Shown: positions 1-10,986, counted from the first letter of the stretch. The stretch: 64,000 nt of DNA from DASUPK01 sp963736685 (GCA_963736685.1 CAVTPZ010000013.1:1-64000), one strand, 5' to 3'. The notes: generated by a model from the sequence alone, not told the origin. Numbers and translations: made by a program.

Positions 1-530
1 GCTACGTCGGCGAGGTGGAGAGAGACCTGCCTCGAAGCCTGAGAGAGCGGGAGAACCGGGACGGCTCCGGCGAGCTTCGCTTCGTCGACGCGCGCCTCGA
101 ACGCGACGGAGAGGTGATCGACAGCCCCACCACCGGCGAGGACTCGACATCGTTCTCTCCTACGAGACCGAGAGGGCGGGAGCCCTTCCGGACGGTCAAC
201 TTCGGAATCACCGTCTTCGCCCTCGAGGACAGCGCCCCACTTCTCAACCTCTCGTCGGAGACCGCCGGAGCCGTATTCCGCGACGTTCCGCCTCACGGCG
301 AGGCGCGGTGCCGGCTGCACAACTGCCCGCTGCCGGCCGGCCAGTACTTCCTGAGCATCTGGGCCGACCTGGCCGGGGAGATGCTGGACGGCGTCCATCG
401 TGCCTTCGAGATGACGGTCTCGGGCGGTGACTTCTACGGGAGCGGCCGCCAACCACATCCCGACCACCGGACCGTCCTCGTCCCTCATGACTGGACCGTC
501 ACGGGGACATCGGCATCGGCCTGGACCCTC
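1..530 (+). CDS. Polysaccharide ABC exporter ATPase, C-terminal carbohydrate-binding (Wzt-type) domain, partial
   Basis: Only the 3' part lies in the window. The protein is a Wzt-like C-terminal beta-sandwich domain, which in this family binds the polysaccharide to be exported. Visible hallmarks are FGITVFALED, LPAGQYFLSIW and the closing FYGSGRQPHPDHRTVLVPHD. The reading frame slips around bases 140-185: the stretch GLDIVLSYETERA is in a different frame from EPFRTVNFGI that follows. No stop is found where the domain should end (about base 500), so a further slip there is likely. The frame runs on antisense into the next gene, and that extension is not credible. The gene converges on a glycosyltransferase, consistent with a surface-glycan locus. 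The family call is fairly sure; the exact end is not. Confidence 0.6.
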
Positions 531-546
531 GCCGGCGAAAGCCGGC
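531..546. terminator. Short stem-loop between convergent genes
   Basis: A perfect GCCGGC-GAAA-GCCGGC stem-loop lies between the end of the exporter ATPase and the stop codon of the leftward glycosyltransferase. The same core occurs in the strong terminator after nrdJ. There is no T-tract, so termination is an inference. Confidence 0.4.
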
Positions 547-2909
547 TACAGGGCCAAGACCTCGGCGTAGCGCTCGGCCACCCGCGCGAAGGAAGCCTCG
601 CGCGCGTAGTCGTCCTGAGCCGCCCTGATCTTCGCCTGCAGACCCCGGTCGCCCACGACGGAGACCATCCGCCCGGCGAGCCCGTCGGCGGAGCATTCCT
701 CGGGCACCGGCAGGACCACGTCGGGCGGCAGCTCGGTGAGCCAGCCGATGCCCGTCACGATCACGGGGACCCTGGCCGCCAGGCAGTCGGAAACCGCTCC
801 CGACGCCCCCGCGTTGAAAGACGACCGAAGCTGAACCGCCAAATCCGCGGACTGGAGGATCTCCCAGTACTCGTCCTTCTCGGCGCGGCCATGCAAGTGA
901 ACGGAGTCCGAAAGCCCGAGGTCGGCGATCATCGGCGAGGATCTCTTACGCTCCCTCGCCGACCTCCCCCACAACCTCCAGCCGCGCGTCGGGCTGGCTC
1001 GCCCTCGCTCGGGCGAACGCCGCCAGGAGCAACGGCATCCGCTTCGCCGTGGAGCTCACGAGCCCAGCGTCACGATCAGCGGCCCCTCGTGCTCGCTTGC
1101 CCGACCGGCCGGGCGGGCGTCGGAGGGACGCCGTGCGGGATGACGTGCGTCTCGGGTGCGTTCGGCGGCGCCTCGAGGCGGAGGATGTCCTGCTGGTGTC
1201 GTGAGTGCACGATGACCTGCTCCGCGTGCTCTTGGATCTCGCGGGTCATGTAGATGCCCAGCCCGATGTAGACCCGCGGGGCCCAGACATGCCTCAGGTC
1301 CCAGTCGGAGATGCGGTTCCCGTACATGTCCCGAAGCCGCCCCAAGAGCCAACCAGGTTCGAGAGCATGGCGCTGTTCCTGGACACCCATGTAGAGACCG
1401 AGGAGGCGAACGTCATGCGCCAGGACCGCACCGGGCTTCCTCATCAGCGCTTCGAAGGCATGCACATGGAAGGGGGACCCTCCGAGGACATAGAGGAAGC
1501 GGTCGTAGTCCCGCAGGCCATTCATCCAGTCGAAATCGCTGGCGGTGAACAGCCCGACGCCCGCCTGCTCCAGCGACCGGTCGTACCTCATCCCGTTCTC
1601 CTCCGCCGGCGCGATCACGTCCACGTCGGCGGTGCCGAAGCTCCTCGACCATCCGCCGGCTGTGGGTCGCCACTCCCGTCCATTGCGGTGGCCAGGGCGT
1701 GAGCACTGCGATCCGCTTCCGTCGCGGTCGGGGCCGGTGCCGCTGGGGCGGAGAGGGCGCGCTCGTAGCCTTCCAGTGTGCGTTCCGCCACCCGCTGCCA
1801 CGTGTAGAGCGCCGCCCGGCTGTGTGAGCGCTCGCGAAGGGACTCGAGCTCCGCGGGGTCCTGCAGGACACGCCGGAGGCAAGCCGCGAGATCGGCTGGA
1901 TCGGCTGGATCGAAGGTCGCCTCCAGGTCGCCCAGGATCTCTGGGATCGAGCTGGTCCTGCTCGCGGCGACCGGGGCCCCGCAGGACATCGCCTCCAGGA
2001 TCGGCAGGCCGGCGCCCTCGTAGAGCGAGGGGAAGAGGAAGAGCGCACAACTCCGATACAGCGCCGCCAGCCCGGGGTCGGAGACGAACCCCGTGAACAG
2101 CACATCCGCCTCGTCGATCCCGCGCTCGACGGCGTAGGCGGTGAGCTCATCGACGCGCGAATCCGAGAGCTTGCAGACGATCACCAGCTGATGCGAGCGC
2201 CGGGGCTCCGGGCTCAGAAGGGCGTACCCGTCGATCGCTCCCAGCAGGTTCTTGCGAGGATCGTCTCCGCCGACGTAGAGGACGAACCCTTCGCGCAGGC
2301 GAGGGAAGATCTCTCGCAACGACTTCTCCGCCTCTTCCACCGAGCCCGCGAGCGACGAGAAGCGCTGCGAGACGCCGCAGTCGATCACCGTTATCCGGCT
2401 CTCGGGGATGCCGAGGTGCTCGACCGCATCGCTCGCGGTCCGTTCCGAGATCGCCAGGGCGTGATCCGCTCTGCGCAGGAGGCCCAGGCGGGCGAAATAG
2501 AGGGCTCGGGTGACCGGCAGCGGGTCCAGATACCGGTCCCGGAAGATCAGCGGGATGAGGTCGTAGAGGGTGACGACCGTGCGCACGTCACGGGAGCGCG
2601 CCCAGCTCGGCCAGAGCTCGTCGAGCGTCTTCGTCAGCTCCATGGGGGACGCCACGTGGTAGATGCCCGGCAACCGTCCCGGCGCCGGCGATTCGGGCCC
2701 CATTGCAGGAGCTCCGTGCCGATCAGCTCATCCAGCGTCGCGGGAATCGAGTGGTCGGGGTCGAGGTGGACCGAGCCGACCACCCCAGGGGACAGCTTGT
2801 TCACGGCGGAGATCTGCTCGCCGATGAAGCGCCCGATCCCCCTCTCCGCGTAGCCGGCGCTCTGCGCGCCCTGGGCGTCGACCCAGACACTCCCGGGCGC
2901 GAGGCTCAT
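546..2909 (-). CDS. Tandem two-domain GT4 glycosyltransferase (frameshifted)
   Basis: Repaired length is about 788 residues. The N-terminus VWVDAQGAQSAGYAERGIGR is typical of large actinobacterial and cyanobacterial double GT4 proteins. The first GT4 domain contains VVTLYDLIPLIF, a donor-site region GFVLYVGGDDPRKN and the E-x7-E-like stretch PSLYEGAGLPILEAMSCG. A Pro/Ala linker (APAAPAPTATEADR) leads to a second domain opening with IAVLTPWPPQWTGVATHSRR and ending with SADLAVQLRSSFNAGASGAV. The frame breaks near 2698 (LLQWGP/ESPAPG, one base missing in GGGGCCC), about 1710, about 1640, about 1050 and about 965. Every piece continues its neighbour with no lost domain. It starts at an ATG one base past the stop of the upstream small gene, so the two are probably coupled. 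The acceptor and donor sugars cannot be read from sequence. Confidence 0.75.
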
Positions 2910-2910
2910 C

Positions 2911-3165
2911 TCACTCGGTCGTCAGGGACCGCGCCGGCTCTTCGCTGCTCTTCTCCAGCAGCGAGTCGCGGGCGCCGGAGCTTTCGAGACTTTTTCCGAT
3001 CCGCTCAACGTCGCGCTCGAGCTTCGCGAGGCGCTCGTTGATCTCCCGGAGCTCCGCGCCGACGTGATTTATGGACTCAGCCGACGCCGATCCGAGCACC
3101 CTCGCCTCATTGGTGAGCTCGCGGAGCTCATCGCGCTGGACGCTCTGGGCCAGCAGCCCGAGCAT
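2911..3165 (-). CDS. Small coiled-coil protein of unknown function
   Basis: This 84-residue acidic/basic helix has strong heptad character (LREINERLAKLERDVERIGKSL) and no transmembrane segment or known motif. It ends one base before the start of the tandem GT4, suggesting translational coupling. It may be a scaffold or chain-length partner of the glycosyltransferases, but nothing in the sequence proves it. The open frame extends upstream (ALLFRIKH precedes the Met) to a stop near 3250 without another good start, so the true N-terminus could be longer if there is a frame slip. The 230 bases upstream, to 3395, show nothing I recognise. Confidence 0.45.
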   Translation of the reverse strand: MLGLLAQSVQRDELRELTNEARVLGSASAESINHVGAELREINERLAKLERDVERIGKSLESSGARDSLLEKSSEEPARSLTTE

Positions 3166-3395
3166 GTGCTTGATCCTGAAGAGAAGTGCACAATGCCTCG
3201 CCTCAGGAAGGAGAGGGCGCGTATATACGAGGGAACCCTGTCGTCCATCTCAGCTCTTCCGGTTGCATGGCGAGCGGAGCCGCGCATACCCCGAGCGCGA
3301 CACCCGGTCTCGCGGGCCTCCCGGATGATAGCCGCCGTTTTTGCCACGGTGACGGCTTGCCGCCGGCCTCTAAGCCGCTGGTGGGCCCTCCCGGG

Positions 3396-4251
3396 TCAGG
3401 TGAGGCAGGCCACCGCCGCCGCGGCGTACGCGAAATCGCCCTCCAGCGGCTCCTCTCGCTTCGGGTCACGGTAGGTCGCCCCCGCGGCGCGCTTCAGGGT
3501 GCTGCGGTCCCAGCCCCTCTTGGTATGCGCGTAGACCCGTCGCGGCTCGGTCGTGGCGAAATCAAGCGCAATTCGCCTCACCCCCGCCTCGTCGAACTGC
3601 CGAGACCAGCCGAGATCCTGGGAGCGCCCGTATGGCACTGTGACCAGGAGGCGGCCTCCGGGCCGCAGGACGCGATGGAGCTCCGCCATGGCCAGGGCGA
3701 CCTCCCCATCCGGGTCCTGGCTGGGGGCTCGGTCGAGCCATACGCGGAGTTGTCCATGCCCACGTGATCGAGGGTGGAGACGCAGACGATCGTGTCGAAG
3801 GACTCGTCTGCGAACGGAGCTCCCGCAGGTCGGCCGTGACGTACGCCTGCCCCAGGGAGGAGTTCGTCTCCTCCTCGGTGAAGGTCGTGATCGTCAGGGA
3901 TTCCACGCGGGGCATCACCTGCTCGAGGATGATCGGATGGTTGAGCGCCGAGCCGGCATCCAGGACAGCTCCCGGCGAGAAGAGGTTCGCGACGACCCAG
4001 GGGATCTCGACGATCCTCTCGTCGAGGGTGAACCCGAAGCCCCGCGGCAGTGACCCGCCGGACCGAAAGCGCTCGAGCAGCTCGGGCGAGTCGAGGGTGT
4101 CCGCGAGCGCTGTGTCCTTCGCCTCGTCGTATCCCGTCCACCATGCGCGCTGGACTTGCTCATTCGAGCGGTAGAGCCTGGCGAAGCGCCGCCTTCGCAT
4201 GCCCAGCGAGTGCGCCGTCCGGTGCCCCCCATTGCCCCACGAAGTGATCAT
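3396..4251 (-). CDS. SAM-dependent methyltransferase (frameshifted)
   Basis: Repaired product is about 285 residues. The fold is a class I methyltransferase: motif I region GAVLDAGSALNHP, an acidic strand ending TADLRELPF-like, the catalytic-strand region FDTIVCVSTLDHVGMDN, and the LRPGGRLLVTVPYG segment typical of Methyltransf_11/25 proteins. The frame slips near 3800 and again near 3720, but the order of motifs is continuous. It lies between glycosyltransferase and sugar-nucleotide genes and probably methylates a sugar of the surface glycan or a nucleotide sugar (inference from context). It is divergent from gmd at 4326, with about 75 bp between. Confidence 0.65.
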
Positions 4252-4325
4252 CGGCGGCGCAGTCTAGTTCCGGGTCTCCGGGCTCCCGGCGTCAGCCTTG
4301 GCGGACGATCAGGTTGAATGGCCCG

Positions 4326-5302
4326 GTGCCGAAGCGCGCTCTGATCACAGGGATCAGCGGCCAGGACGGGAGCTACCTCGCCGAGCTTCTCCTGGAGAAG
4401 GGCTACGAGGTGCACGGACTGGTGCGCGGATCCCCGACCAGCGCTTCGAGCGGCTTGCGGACATCCAGGACCGCCTCGAACTGCACGCGGCGGACCTGCT
4501 CGACGAGAGCTCGCTCTTCGACGTGATGCGCACGGTCTCCCCGGACGAGGTCTACAACCTCGCCGCGATGTCGTCGGTCTCGCAGTCCTGGCGCCTCGCG
4601 ATCGCCACCGCTGAGTACACGGCGGTCGGCGTGACGCGGTTGCTGGAGGCCATCCGCGACGTCTGCCCGGATGCGAGCTTCTACCAGGCGTCGTCATCGG
4701 AGATGTTCGGCCGGGCCCGTAAGTCGCCCCAGAACGAGGAGACGCCGTTCTATCCGCGCAGCCCATACGGGGTGGCGAAGGTCTACGGGCACTTCATCAC
4801 CGTCAACTACCGCGAGAGCTTCGGGCTGCGGGCATGCTCGGGAATCCTCTTCAACCACGAATCGCCCAGGCGGGGCGCCGCCTTCGTCACCCGGCACATC
4901 AGTGAGGGGGTGGCCTCGATCAAGCTGGGCCTGACCGACGAGCTCGTTCTCGGAAATCTCGACGTACGGCGGGACTGGGGTTACGCGAAGGAGTACGTCG
5001 AGGCGATGTGGCTGATGCTCCAGGAGGAGCAGCCGCAGGACTTCGTGATCGGGACCGGCGTCTCACATTCCGTGCGGGACCTGGTCGATTTCGCCTTCCA
5101 GACCGTCGGCCTGCAGCCGGAGGACCACATTCGCATCGATCCGGAGCTGGCCAGGCCGGCGGAGATCGAGGAGGTGGTGGCCGACGCGTCAAAGGCGCGC
5201 GAGGTGCTCGGCTGGGAATCGAGGGTCTCCTGCGAAGACGTGATCGAGATGATGGTCAAGGCCGACCTCGAGCGGCTGCAGGCTTCTGAATCCTCGAACT
5301 AG
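4326..5302 (+). CDS. gmd: GDP-mannose 4,6-dehydratase family protein (copy 1, one frameshift)
   Basis: A short-chain dehydrogenase-type sugar-nucleotide dehydratase making the GDP-4-keto-6-deoxy sugar. The GTG at 4326 gives the canonical start M-PKRALITGISGQDGSYLAE, with the Rossmann GxxGxxG. Catalytic region SSSEMFG (Ser/Glu) is followed by YPRSPYGVAK (YxxxK). ILFNHESPRR and DWGYAKEYVEAMWLMLQ are Gmd signatures. One base is missing near 4430, between HGLVR and PDQRFERLADIQ. This copy is clearly diverged from copies 2 and 3 (for example PEDHIRIDPE and REVLGWESRV), so it is an older paralog and may act on a related substrate. About 325 residues, normal for the family. Confidence 0.8.
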
Positions 5303-5347
5303 CTCGGAGTGCGGCTAGCCGCTGCTTCACCCCGCCCAAACGCTCCC

Positions 5348-6269
5348 TCACGGCCTCCTTCCCCGTGCCCAGGCGCCGGGCGGGAACTCTGGCGCGAGCC
5401 TCCGCCAGTCCGCCGTCGGCGAACTCGACTTGACCATCGCGACGTGGACGCTGGTGAACAGGTTGGGGCCCTGGCGCAGGACGAGATGTGGGTACTGGTC
5501 CACACCTGCACCTGCGCCCGCGGCTCCGCGAGCGCCGTCTGCAGCTCGACGGGGGAACGCTGGGTCTCCTCGGATAGGCTCGTGACCAGGGGCGTCGCCG
5601 GATCCCACCAGTACCGGTCGAAGATCGCGGCCCGCAAGGCCGCCTCGTCGAACAGGTAGACGCCGGGCCAGCCGTGGCCCGGTCCGTCGATCCTGAACTC
5701 GGTCGCCAGGGCAGCGACGCCTCCCGGCCGCAGCACCCGATAGATCTCCTCGATGCTCCGACGAATATCCCCGAAGTCGCCGAAGTGCTCGATCGAGCTC
5801 GACGAGAAGACGCCGTCGAATGAGTCGTCCGGAAAGTCGAGCTCGAGCGCGTTCATGCTCCTGACCTCGAGGCGGTCGGATCCCAAGGCCCGTCCCAGAA
5901 CCTGCCCGGATCGGTGAGCATCTCCGCGCTCGAGTCGGTCTCCGACCAGGCGTCATCCGCCTCGTAGAGGTCGGTCGCGACCACCCTGCCGACCTGCCTG
6001 GTCAGCCAGTAGATCGTGGCCTCGTGGCCGGCGCCGACGCCGAGGACCCGCGCTTCCTCCCCGAGCACACCCAGGTCCCGGAAGGCGCGGGCGGTCATCG
6101 CGACCTCCCAGTACTTGCGGTACTCCCGGCCCTTGGGAAACTCCTTCCCGAAGTGCTCGCGATCCGGCTCGAAGACGTCACGGATCATGTCGCGCAGCTC
6201 AGGATCCTGGAAATCCTCGAGCTCACAGACCTTGCAGTACCCCAGGCGGGACTGGCTCGCCTCTGTCAC
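5348..6269 (-). CDS. SAM-dependent methyltransferase (frameshifted)
   Basis: It begins with GTG at 6269, just after the TAG of gmd copy 2 at 6274-6276. The N-terminus SRLGYCKVCELEDF has a Cys pair. The methyltransferase core follows: EEARVLGVGAGHEATIYWL (motif I), VVATDLYEAD (acidic strand), FDGVFSSSSIEHFG and EIYRVLRPGGVAALATEF. The C-terminal YPHLVLRQGPNLFTSVHVAM resembles glycan-locus methyltransferases. Frame slips near 5890 and 5500 are repairable; repaired length is about 307 residues. The short spacing to gmd suggests co-transcription and a glycan-modifying role. Confidence 0.65.
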
Positions 6270-6273
6270 GCGT

Positions 6274-7310
6274 CTACGCCCCTCGTGGCTGTAGCGGGTG
6301 ACCTTGCCGGCCATCTGGTCCTCGAGGGCGGCGACGTCGGCGTCGACCATCAGCTCGATCAGCTCCTTGAACCGGACCTTCGGCTCCCAGCCGAGCTTCT
6401 CCTTCGCCTTGGACGCGTCGCCCAGCAGCACGTCGACCTCCGACGGCCGGTAGTACTTCGGGTCGATCTCCAGATGATCGTCGGCGCTCAGCCCCCCGCG
6501 CGCGAAGGCGATCTCAGCGGCCTCGCGGACCGTGTGGGTCTCGCCGGTGGCGATCACGAAGTCGTCGGGCTCGTCGGCCTGGAGCATCAGCCACATCGCC
6601 TCGACGTAGTCCTTCGCGTAGCCCCAGTCGCGCTGGGCGTCGAGATTGCCGAGAAAGAGCTGGTCCTGCAGCCCGGCCGCGATCCGCGCGACCGCGCGGG
6701 TGATCTTGCGGGTGACAAAGGTTTCGCCGCGCCGCGGGGACTCGTGGTTGAAGAGGATGCCGTTGCGGCGAACATGTCGTACGCCTCGCGGTAGTTGACC
6801 GTCGCCCAGTAGGAACGCGACCTTGGCGACGCCGTAGGGGCTGCGGGGATGGAAAGGCGTCTGCTCGTTCTGCGGCGGCGGCGCCGCGCCGAACATCTCC
6901 GACGAGGACGCCTGGTAGAAGCGCGGATTCACCCCCGCCTCGCGAATCGCCTCCAGCAGCCGGACCGTGCCTGCCGCCGGTGACGTCGAAGGTGTACTCC
7001 GGGATGTCGAACGAGACGCGGACGTGGCTCTGCGCCCCCAGGTGGTAGATCTCGTCGGGCTGGAGCTGGTAGAGCAGCTTGACCAGCGCGGTCGAGTCGG
7101 TCAGGTCGCCGTAGTGGGTGAAGAGCCTGACCCCCTGCTCGTGGGGGTCGTGGTAGAGGTGGTCGATCCGGTCGGTGTTGAAGCTCGATGAGCGGCGAAT
7201 GATCCCGTGGACCTCGTAGCCCTTGTCGAGCAGGAGCTCGGCCAGGTAGGAGCCGTCCTGGCCGGAGATCCCGGTGATCAGGGCGCGCTTCTCGTTCCCC
7301 TCTGATTCAT
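6274..7310 (-). CDS. gmd: GDP-mannose 4,6-dehydratase (copy 2, several frameshifts)
   Basis: Full-length Gmd of about 345 residues once repaired. The ATG at 7310 opens MNQRGNEKRALITGISGQDG if one G is restored in a GGGG run at about 7300. The body contains IIRRSSSFNTDRIDHLYHD, YQASSSEMFGAAPPPQNEQT, ILFNHESPRRGETF and the terminal KVTRYSHEG; restoring one G before the end gives the TAG at 6274-6276. Further slips lie near 6970, 6820 and 6775. At least five single-base breaks in one gene, next to a nearly identical less-damaged copy 3 kb away, suggest assembly trouble in a repeat rather than decay. It converts GDP-D-mannose to GDP-4-keto-6-deoxymannose. No partner reductase/epimerase is intact nearby. 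Confidence 0.75.
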
Positions 7311-7381
7311 ATCCGGCGCGGAATGGTCTCAGAAGACGGCGTTCAACCGCCAACAGGGCAGCGGCTAATCTCGCCCCCAAG

Positions 7382-7654
7382 ATGCGCGTCCTCATCACAG
7401 GCGGGGCCGGCTTCGTGGGCGCCAATCTCGCGATTTCGCTGCCGAGCGCCATCCCGATTGGGAGCTCGTCGCGTTCGACAACCTCCACCGTCGGGGTTCG
7501 GAGCTCAACCTGCCGCGGCTGGACGAGGCCGGGGTCGCCTTCAACAAGGGCGACGTCCCGTCCCGACGAGTTGGGAACCGAGCGGGTCGACGCGCTGATC
7601 GAGTGCTCCGCGGAGCCGTCCGTGATCGCCGGCGCCGACGGCGAGACCGCGTAG
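7382..7654 (+). pseudogene. N-terminal fragment of an NAD-dependent sugar epimerase
   Basis: Starts MRVLITGGAGFVGANLAI, a Rossmann GxxGxxG of the extended SDR family. After frame repair it continues through VAFDNLHRRGSELNLPRLDE-like sequence to ALIECSAEPSVIAGADGET. The CSAEPSV segment resembles CDP-paratose 2-epimerase-like enzymes. It stops at 7652-7654, right where an opposite-strand glycosyltransferase is also cut. The catalytic YxxxK half is absent. At least two frame slips lie inside the fragment. Either a rearrangement removed the rest or the contig is joined wrongly here. Confidence 0.6.
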
Positions 7655-8541
7655 CCCTCCCGCTCGGACGGATGGAGCAGGCAGGACGCGGCGGCGATCC
7701 GGCGCATCAGCTCGGGGTGGTCGACCCGCCCGGCCAGCTCGACCTCCTCCTCCAGGCCCAGTTCGCGGATGCGCTCCCGCGTCGCCTCGAAGTCGGGGCC
7801 GTCGCCGAGGATCACGCCGCGCAGGCCCGGGACGCGCTCGCGGGCGGCGGCGATCGCGGCCGGGATCTCCGGTACGCGCTTCTCCGGGATGTGGCGTCCG
7901 GCGGAGATCACCAGCGGGGGCTCTGGCTCGGCAGCCGCCTCGTCAGGCGAGCGGGACTCGGCCCAGTCATCGCCGGCGTACTCGCCCGTCAGCCTCACGA
8001 TCGGGGCTCGGTGGCCGTACTCGCGCAGGCGCTCCTCCGCGAGCCGCGAGAACGTGAAGCTCCGGTCGGGAAGACGCAGGCAGAGGCGCTCAACGGCGAA
8101 TCCGGCTCGCCCGGCGACGGGGCCCAGGTACGAGCGCCAGTAGTCGCGTCCCCAGACCTCGTGCCAGTCGACGATCAACGGCGCGGAGGAGCGGGATAGC
8201 CGGAGCGCCAGCCTTGCCCCGATCACCTGGAAGTACGGGAACGACGCGGTGTGGACGGCGTCGTAGCGGCGGCCGTGACGGAACAGGTGCCAGAAGACGC
8301 CGAGCCCGAAGCGCAGCGGCGGCCAGATGCGCCGCCGCCCGGAGCGTGTATAGAGCCGGCTCGCGGGGGAGACGGCGAGCGTCTCGAATGAGGTCCTCGG
8401 TCCCTCCGACCCCCATTGCCGGCGGGTCAGGTAGGTGACCGAATGGCTCTCGCCGAGCCGCTCGGCGAGGTTGCGATACCAGCGCTCGGCACCTCCGACC
8501 GTGTTCGGGAAGAGGCAGTCGTAGACGATTGCGATCTTCAT
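7650..8541 (-). pseudogene. GT4 glycosyltransferase lacking its C-terminus
   Basis: An in-frame start at 8541 gives MKIAIVYDCLFPNTVGGAER, the classic GT4 N-terminus with a glycine-rich loop. The body includes LIVDWHEVWGRDYW, the donor-domain opening PLVISAGRHIPEKRVPEIP, GVILGDGPDFEATRERI and CLLHPSEREGYA. A normal GT4 would continue after SEREGYG with the E-x7-E motif and a C-terminal helix. Here it runs instead into antisense of the epimerase fragment. About 297 genuine residues remain of a usual 370-390. The lost part includes donor-binding glutamates, so the product as written should be inactive. Confidence 0.65.
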
Positions 8542-8584
8542 CGCGGGCGACGGTACCCGGCTTCGCCTAGTCTCATCGCCTGGC

Positions 8585-9301
8585 ATGACGGAAGGCAACG
8601 CGTCCATGGACCCACTCGCCATCCTCTTCGACATCGACGGCACCCTGATCAACACGGGGGGCGCCGGGGCGGCTTCCTGGCGGCTGGCCTTCGACGAGCT
8701 CTACGGGATCCCGGCCGACATCGGGAAGTTCACCGATACGGGAATGACCGATCCGGAGGTCGGGCGAAAGACCTTCGAGTCGGTGCTGAAGAGAGACCCG
8801 GAGCGCAGGGAGTTCACCCGGCTGTTGGAGCGGCGCAACTTCTATCTCCACCAGACGGTCAAGGAGTCGAAGGGCTACGAGGTCCTGCCGGGCGTCGACG
8901 AGCTCCTACCCGAGCTGATCGACCAGGGATACCTGCTCGGAATCGTCACCGGCAACGTCGAGGCCGCCGCACACATCAAGCTGCACCGGGCCAACCTCAA
9001 CCGGTTCTTCTCTTTCGGGGGCTACGGCTCGGATTCGGACGACCGCGGCGAGCTCACCAAGAGCGCTCTCGAGAGAGCGAGCCAGGTCTACGGCGAAGAG
9101 GTCGGGCGCGACCGCGCGTTCAGCGTCGGCGACACCCCCCTCGACGTGACCGGCGCCCATGCGGCCGGGATCGAGTGCGTCGGGGTCGGCAGCCACCACT
9201 ACAGCGCCGACCAGCTCCGCGAGGCCGGGGCCGACTACACGATCACATCGCTCACGGAGGGCCTGCCGCCTCTGAAGGGGTCTCGGGCCGCCGAGCAGTG
9301 A
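8585..9301 (+). CDS. HAD-family phosphatase (phosphoglycolate phosphatase-like)
   Basis: 238 residues, or 231 if the second Met at 8606 is used. HAD motif I is LFDIDGTLINTGG, with nucleophile and acid Asp. Motif II is in LGIVTGNVE (Thr), a Lys lies in ELTKSALERA, and motif IV is FSVGDTPLDVTGA with the metal-binding Asp. The helical cap between motif I and II (DELYGIPADIGKFTDTGM) is the PGP/beta-phosphoglucomutase type. It is intact, in contrast to its neighbours. It could serve sugar-phosphate turnover or general detoxification; the substrate cannot be deduced. Confidence 0.75.
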   Translation: MTEGNASMDPLAILFDIDGTLINTGGAGAASWRLAFDELYGIPADIGKFTDTGMTDPEVGRKTFESVLKRDPERREFTRLLERRNFYLHQTVKESKGYEVLPGVDELLPELIDQGYLLGIVTGNVEAAAHIKLHRANLNRFFSFGGYGSDSDDRGELTKSALERASQVYGEEVGRDRAFSVGDTPLDVTGAHAAGIECVGVGSHHYSADQLREAGADYTITSLTEGLPPLKGSRAAEQ

Positions 9302-9316
9302 GCGCGCGGGCGCCGG

Positions 9317-10134
<818 letters not shown>

Positions 10135-10390
10135 CTGAAGGCGATCGTCCGGGGGCACAGCTACGGCGTGGTCCCGATCTCCTGGCACGGGCGCAGCGAG
10201 GGGACATCGAAGCTCGATCTGCGGGAGATGGGCAGCCGCTACCTCTTCATCGTCCTCTACGTGTTCCTGGAGCGCTACATGAGCCGCGGCGACTACCTGC
10301 GCCCGGGCACCGACCCTGAGTCAAAGCGCCACGTCGTGCGCCTGCGCCCGGGGCTGCGCGCCCGCGGCGAGCAGCCCGAGGGCGCTAGCC
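10135..10390 (+). pseudogene. C-terminal fragment of a GT2 (dolichol-phosphate-mannose synthase-like) glycosyltransferase
   Basis: The segment ALKAIVRGHSYGVVPISW followed by GTSKLDLREMGSRYLFIVLY is the end of a DPM1/GT2 family protein, whose usual continuation is a Lys-rich tail like YMSRGDYLR. The catalytic N-terminal 200 or so residues are missing because the plus-strand gene begins abruptly at the gmd copy 3 breakpoint. The exact stop is unclear; the frame drifts into the neighbouring rfbC region around 10386. Confidence 0.6.
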
Positions 10391-10936
10391 CTCGTAGGCG
10401 AAGGGGAGCCGACTCTCAACATCCCTGAGGAGCGGGGCGGCGGCGTCCCTCTCCGAGGGGGTCAGCTCGATGTCGGGCCACTCGATGCCGATGTCCGGAT
10501 CCCGGTAGGAGATCCCGCTCTCGGTCTCTGGGTCGTAGTAGTCCGAGCACATGTAGATCACGTCCGCGACCTCGCTGGTGACGCAGAAGCCGTGGGCGAA
10601 GCCGTCCGGGCAGTAGAGCTGGCGGAGGTTCTCGTCGTTGAGGGTGAACGCCTCCCACTCGCCGAACGCCGGCGAGCCCCTCCTGATGTCCACGAGGACG
10701 TCAACGATCTCGCCGCGGGCGCAGCGGACGTGCTTGGCCATGCCCGGCTGAAAGTGCATCCCGCGCACGATTCCTCGCCTCGAGCGCGAGTGGTTGTCCT
10801 GCACGAACTCGTCGGCGATGCCGAGCTCGGAGAAGACGTTCCGGCGATAGGTCTCGTGGAAGAACCCCCGCTCGTCGGCGAAGACCTTCGGTTGCAGCAG
10901 GATCGGGCCCTCGAGCCGGGTCGGCAGCACCTCCAT
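10385..10936 (-). CDS. rfbC: dTDP-4-dehydrorhamnose 3,5-epimerase (RmlC/RfbC family)
   Basis: 183 residues, full length. The cupin core shows the family signature VQDNHSRSRRGIVRGMHFQ, with the catalytic His region. LYCPDGFAHGFCV and the Tyr-containing YMCSDYYDPETESGI are also present. It epimerises C3 and C5 of dTDP-4-keto-6-deoxyglucose for dTDP-rhamnose or a related sugar. No rfbA, rfbB or rfbD is in the window, so the rest of the pathway is elsewhere, or this acts on another keto-deoxy sugar. It is divergent from the GT2 at 10987 with about 50 bp between. Confidence 0.85.
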   Translation of the reverse strand: MEVLPTRLEGPILLQPKVFADERGFFHETYRRNVFSELGIADEFVQDNHSRSRRGIVRGMHFQPGMAKHVRCARGEIVDVLVDIRRGSPAFGEWEAFTLNDENLRQLYCPDGFAHGFCVTSEVADVIYMCSDYYDPETESGISYRDPDIGIEWPDIELTPSERDAAAPLLRDVESRLPFAYEG

Positions 10937-10986
10937 GGGGGCGGGAATGATGCCATCTCGGCGGCGGCTAACCTGCGCCCGCTCGG

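Noticed and set aside
530..1253. Plus-strand continuation of the Wzt frame into the glycosyltransferase region
   Set aside because: After base 500 the translation is antisense to recognisable GT4 motifs and has no family features; a missed stop is more likely than a 412-residue fusion.
6514..8655. A 713-residue minus-strand frame joining GT4 and Gmd sequence
   Set aside because: It reads through antisense of the epimerase fragment, and the two halves belong to different families; an artefact of a broken junction and a lost stop, not a fusion enzyme.
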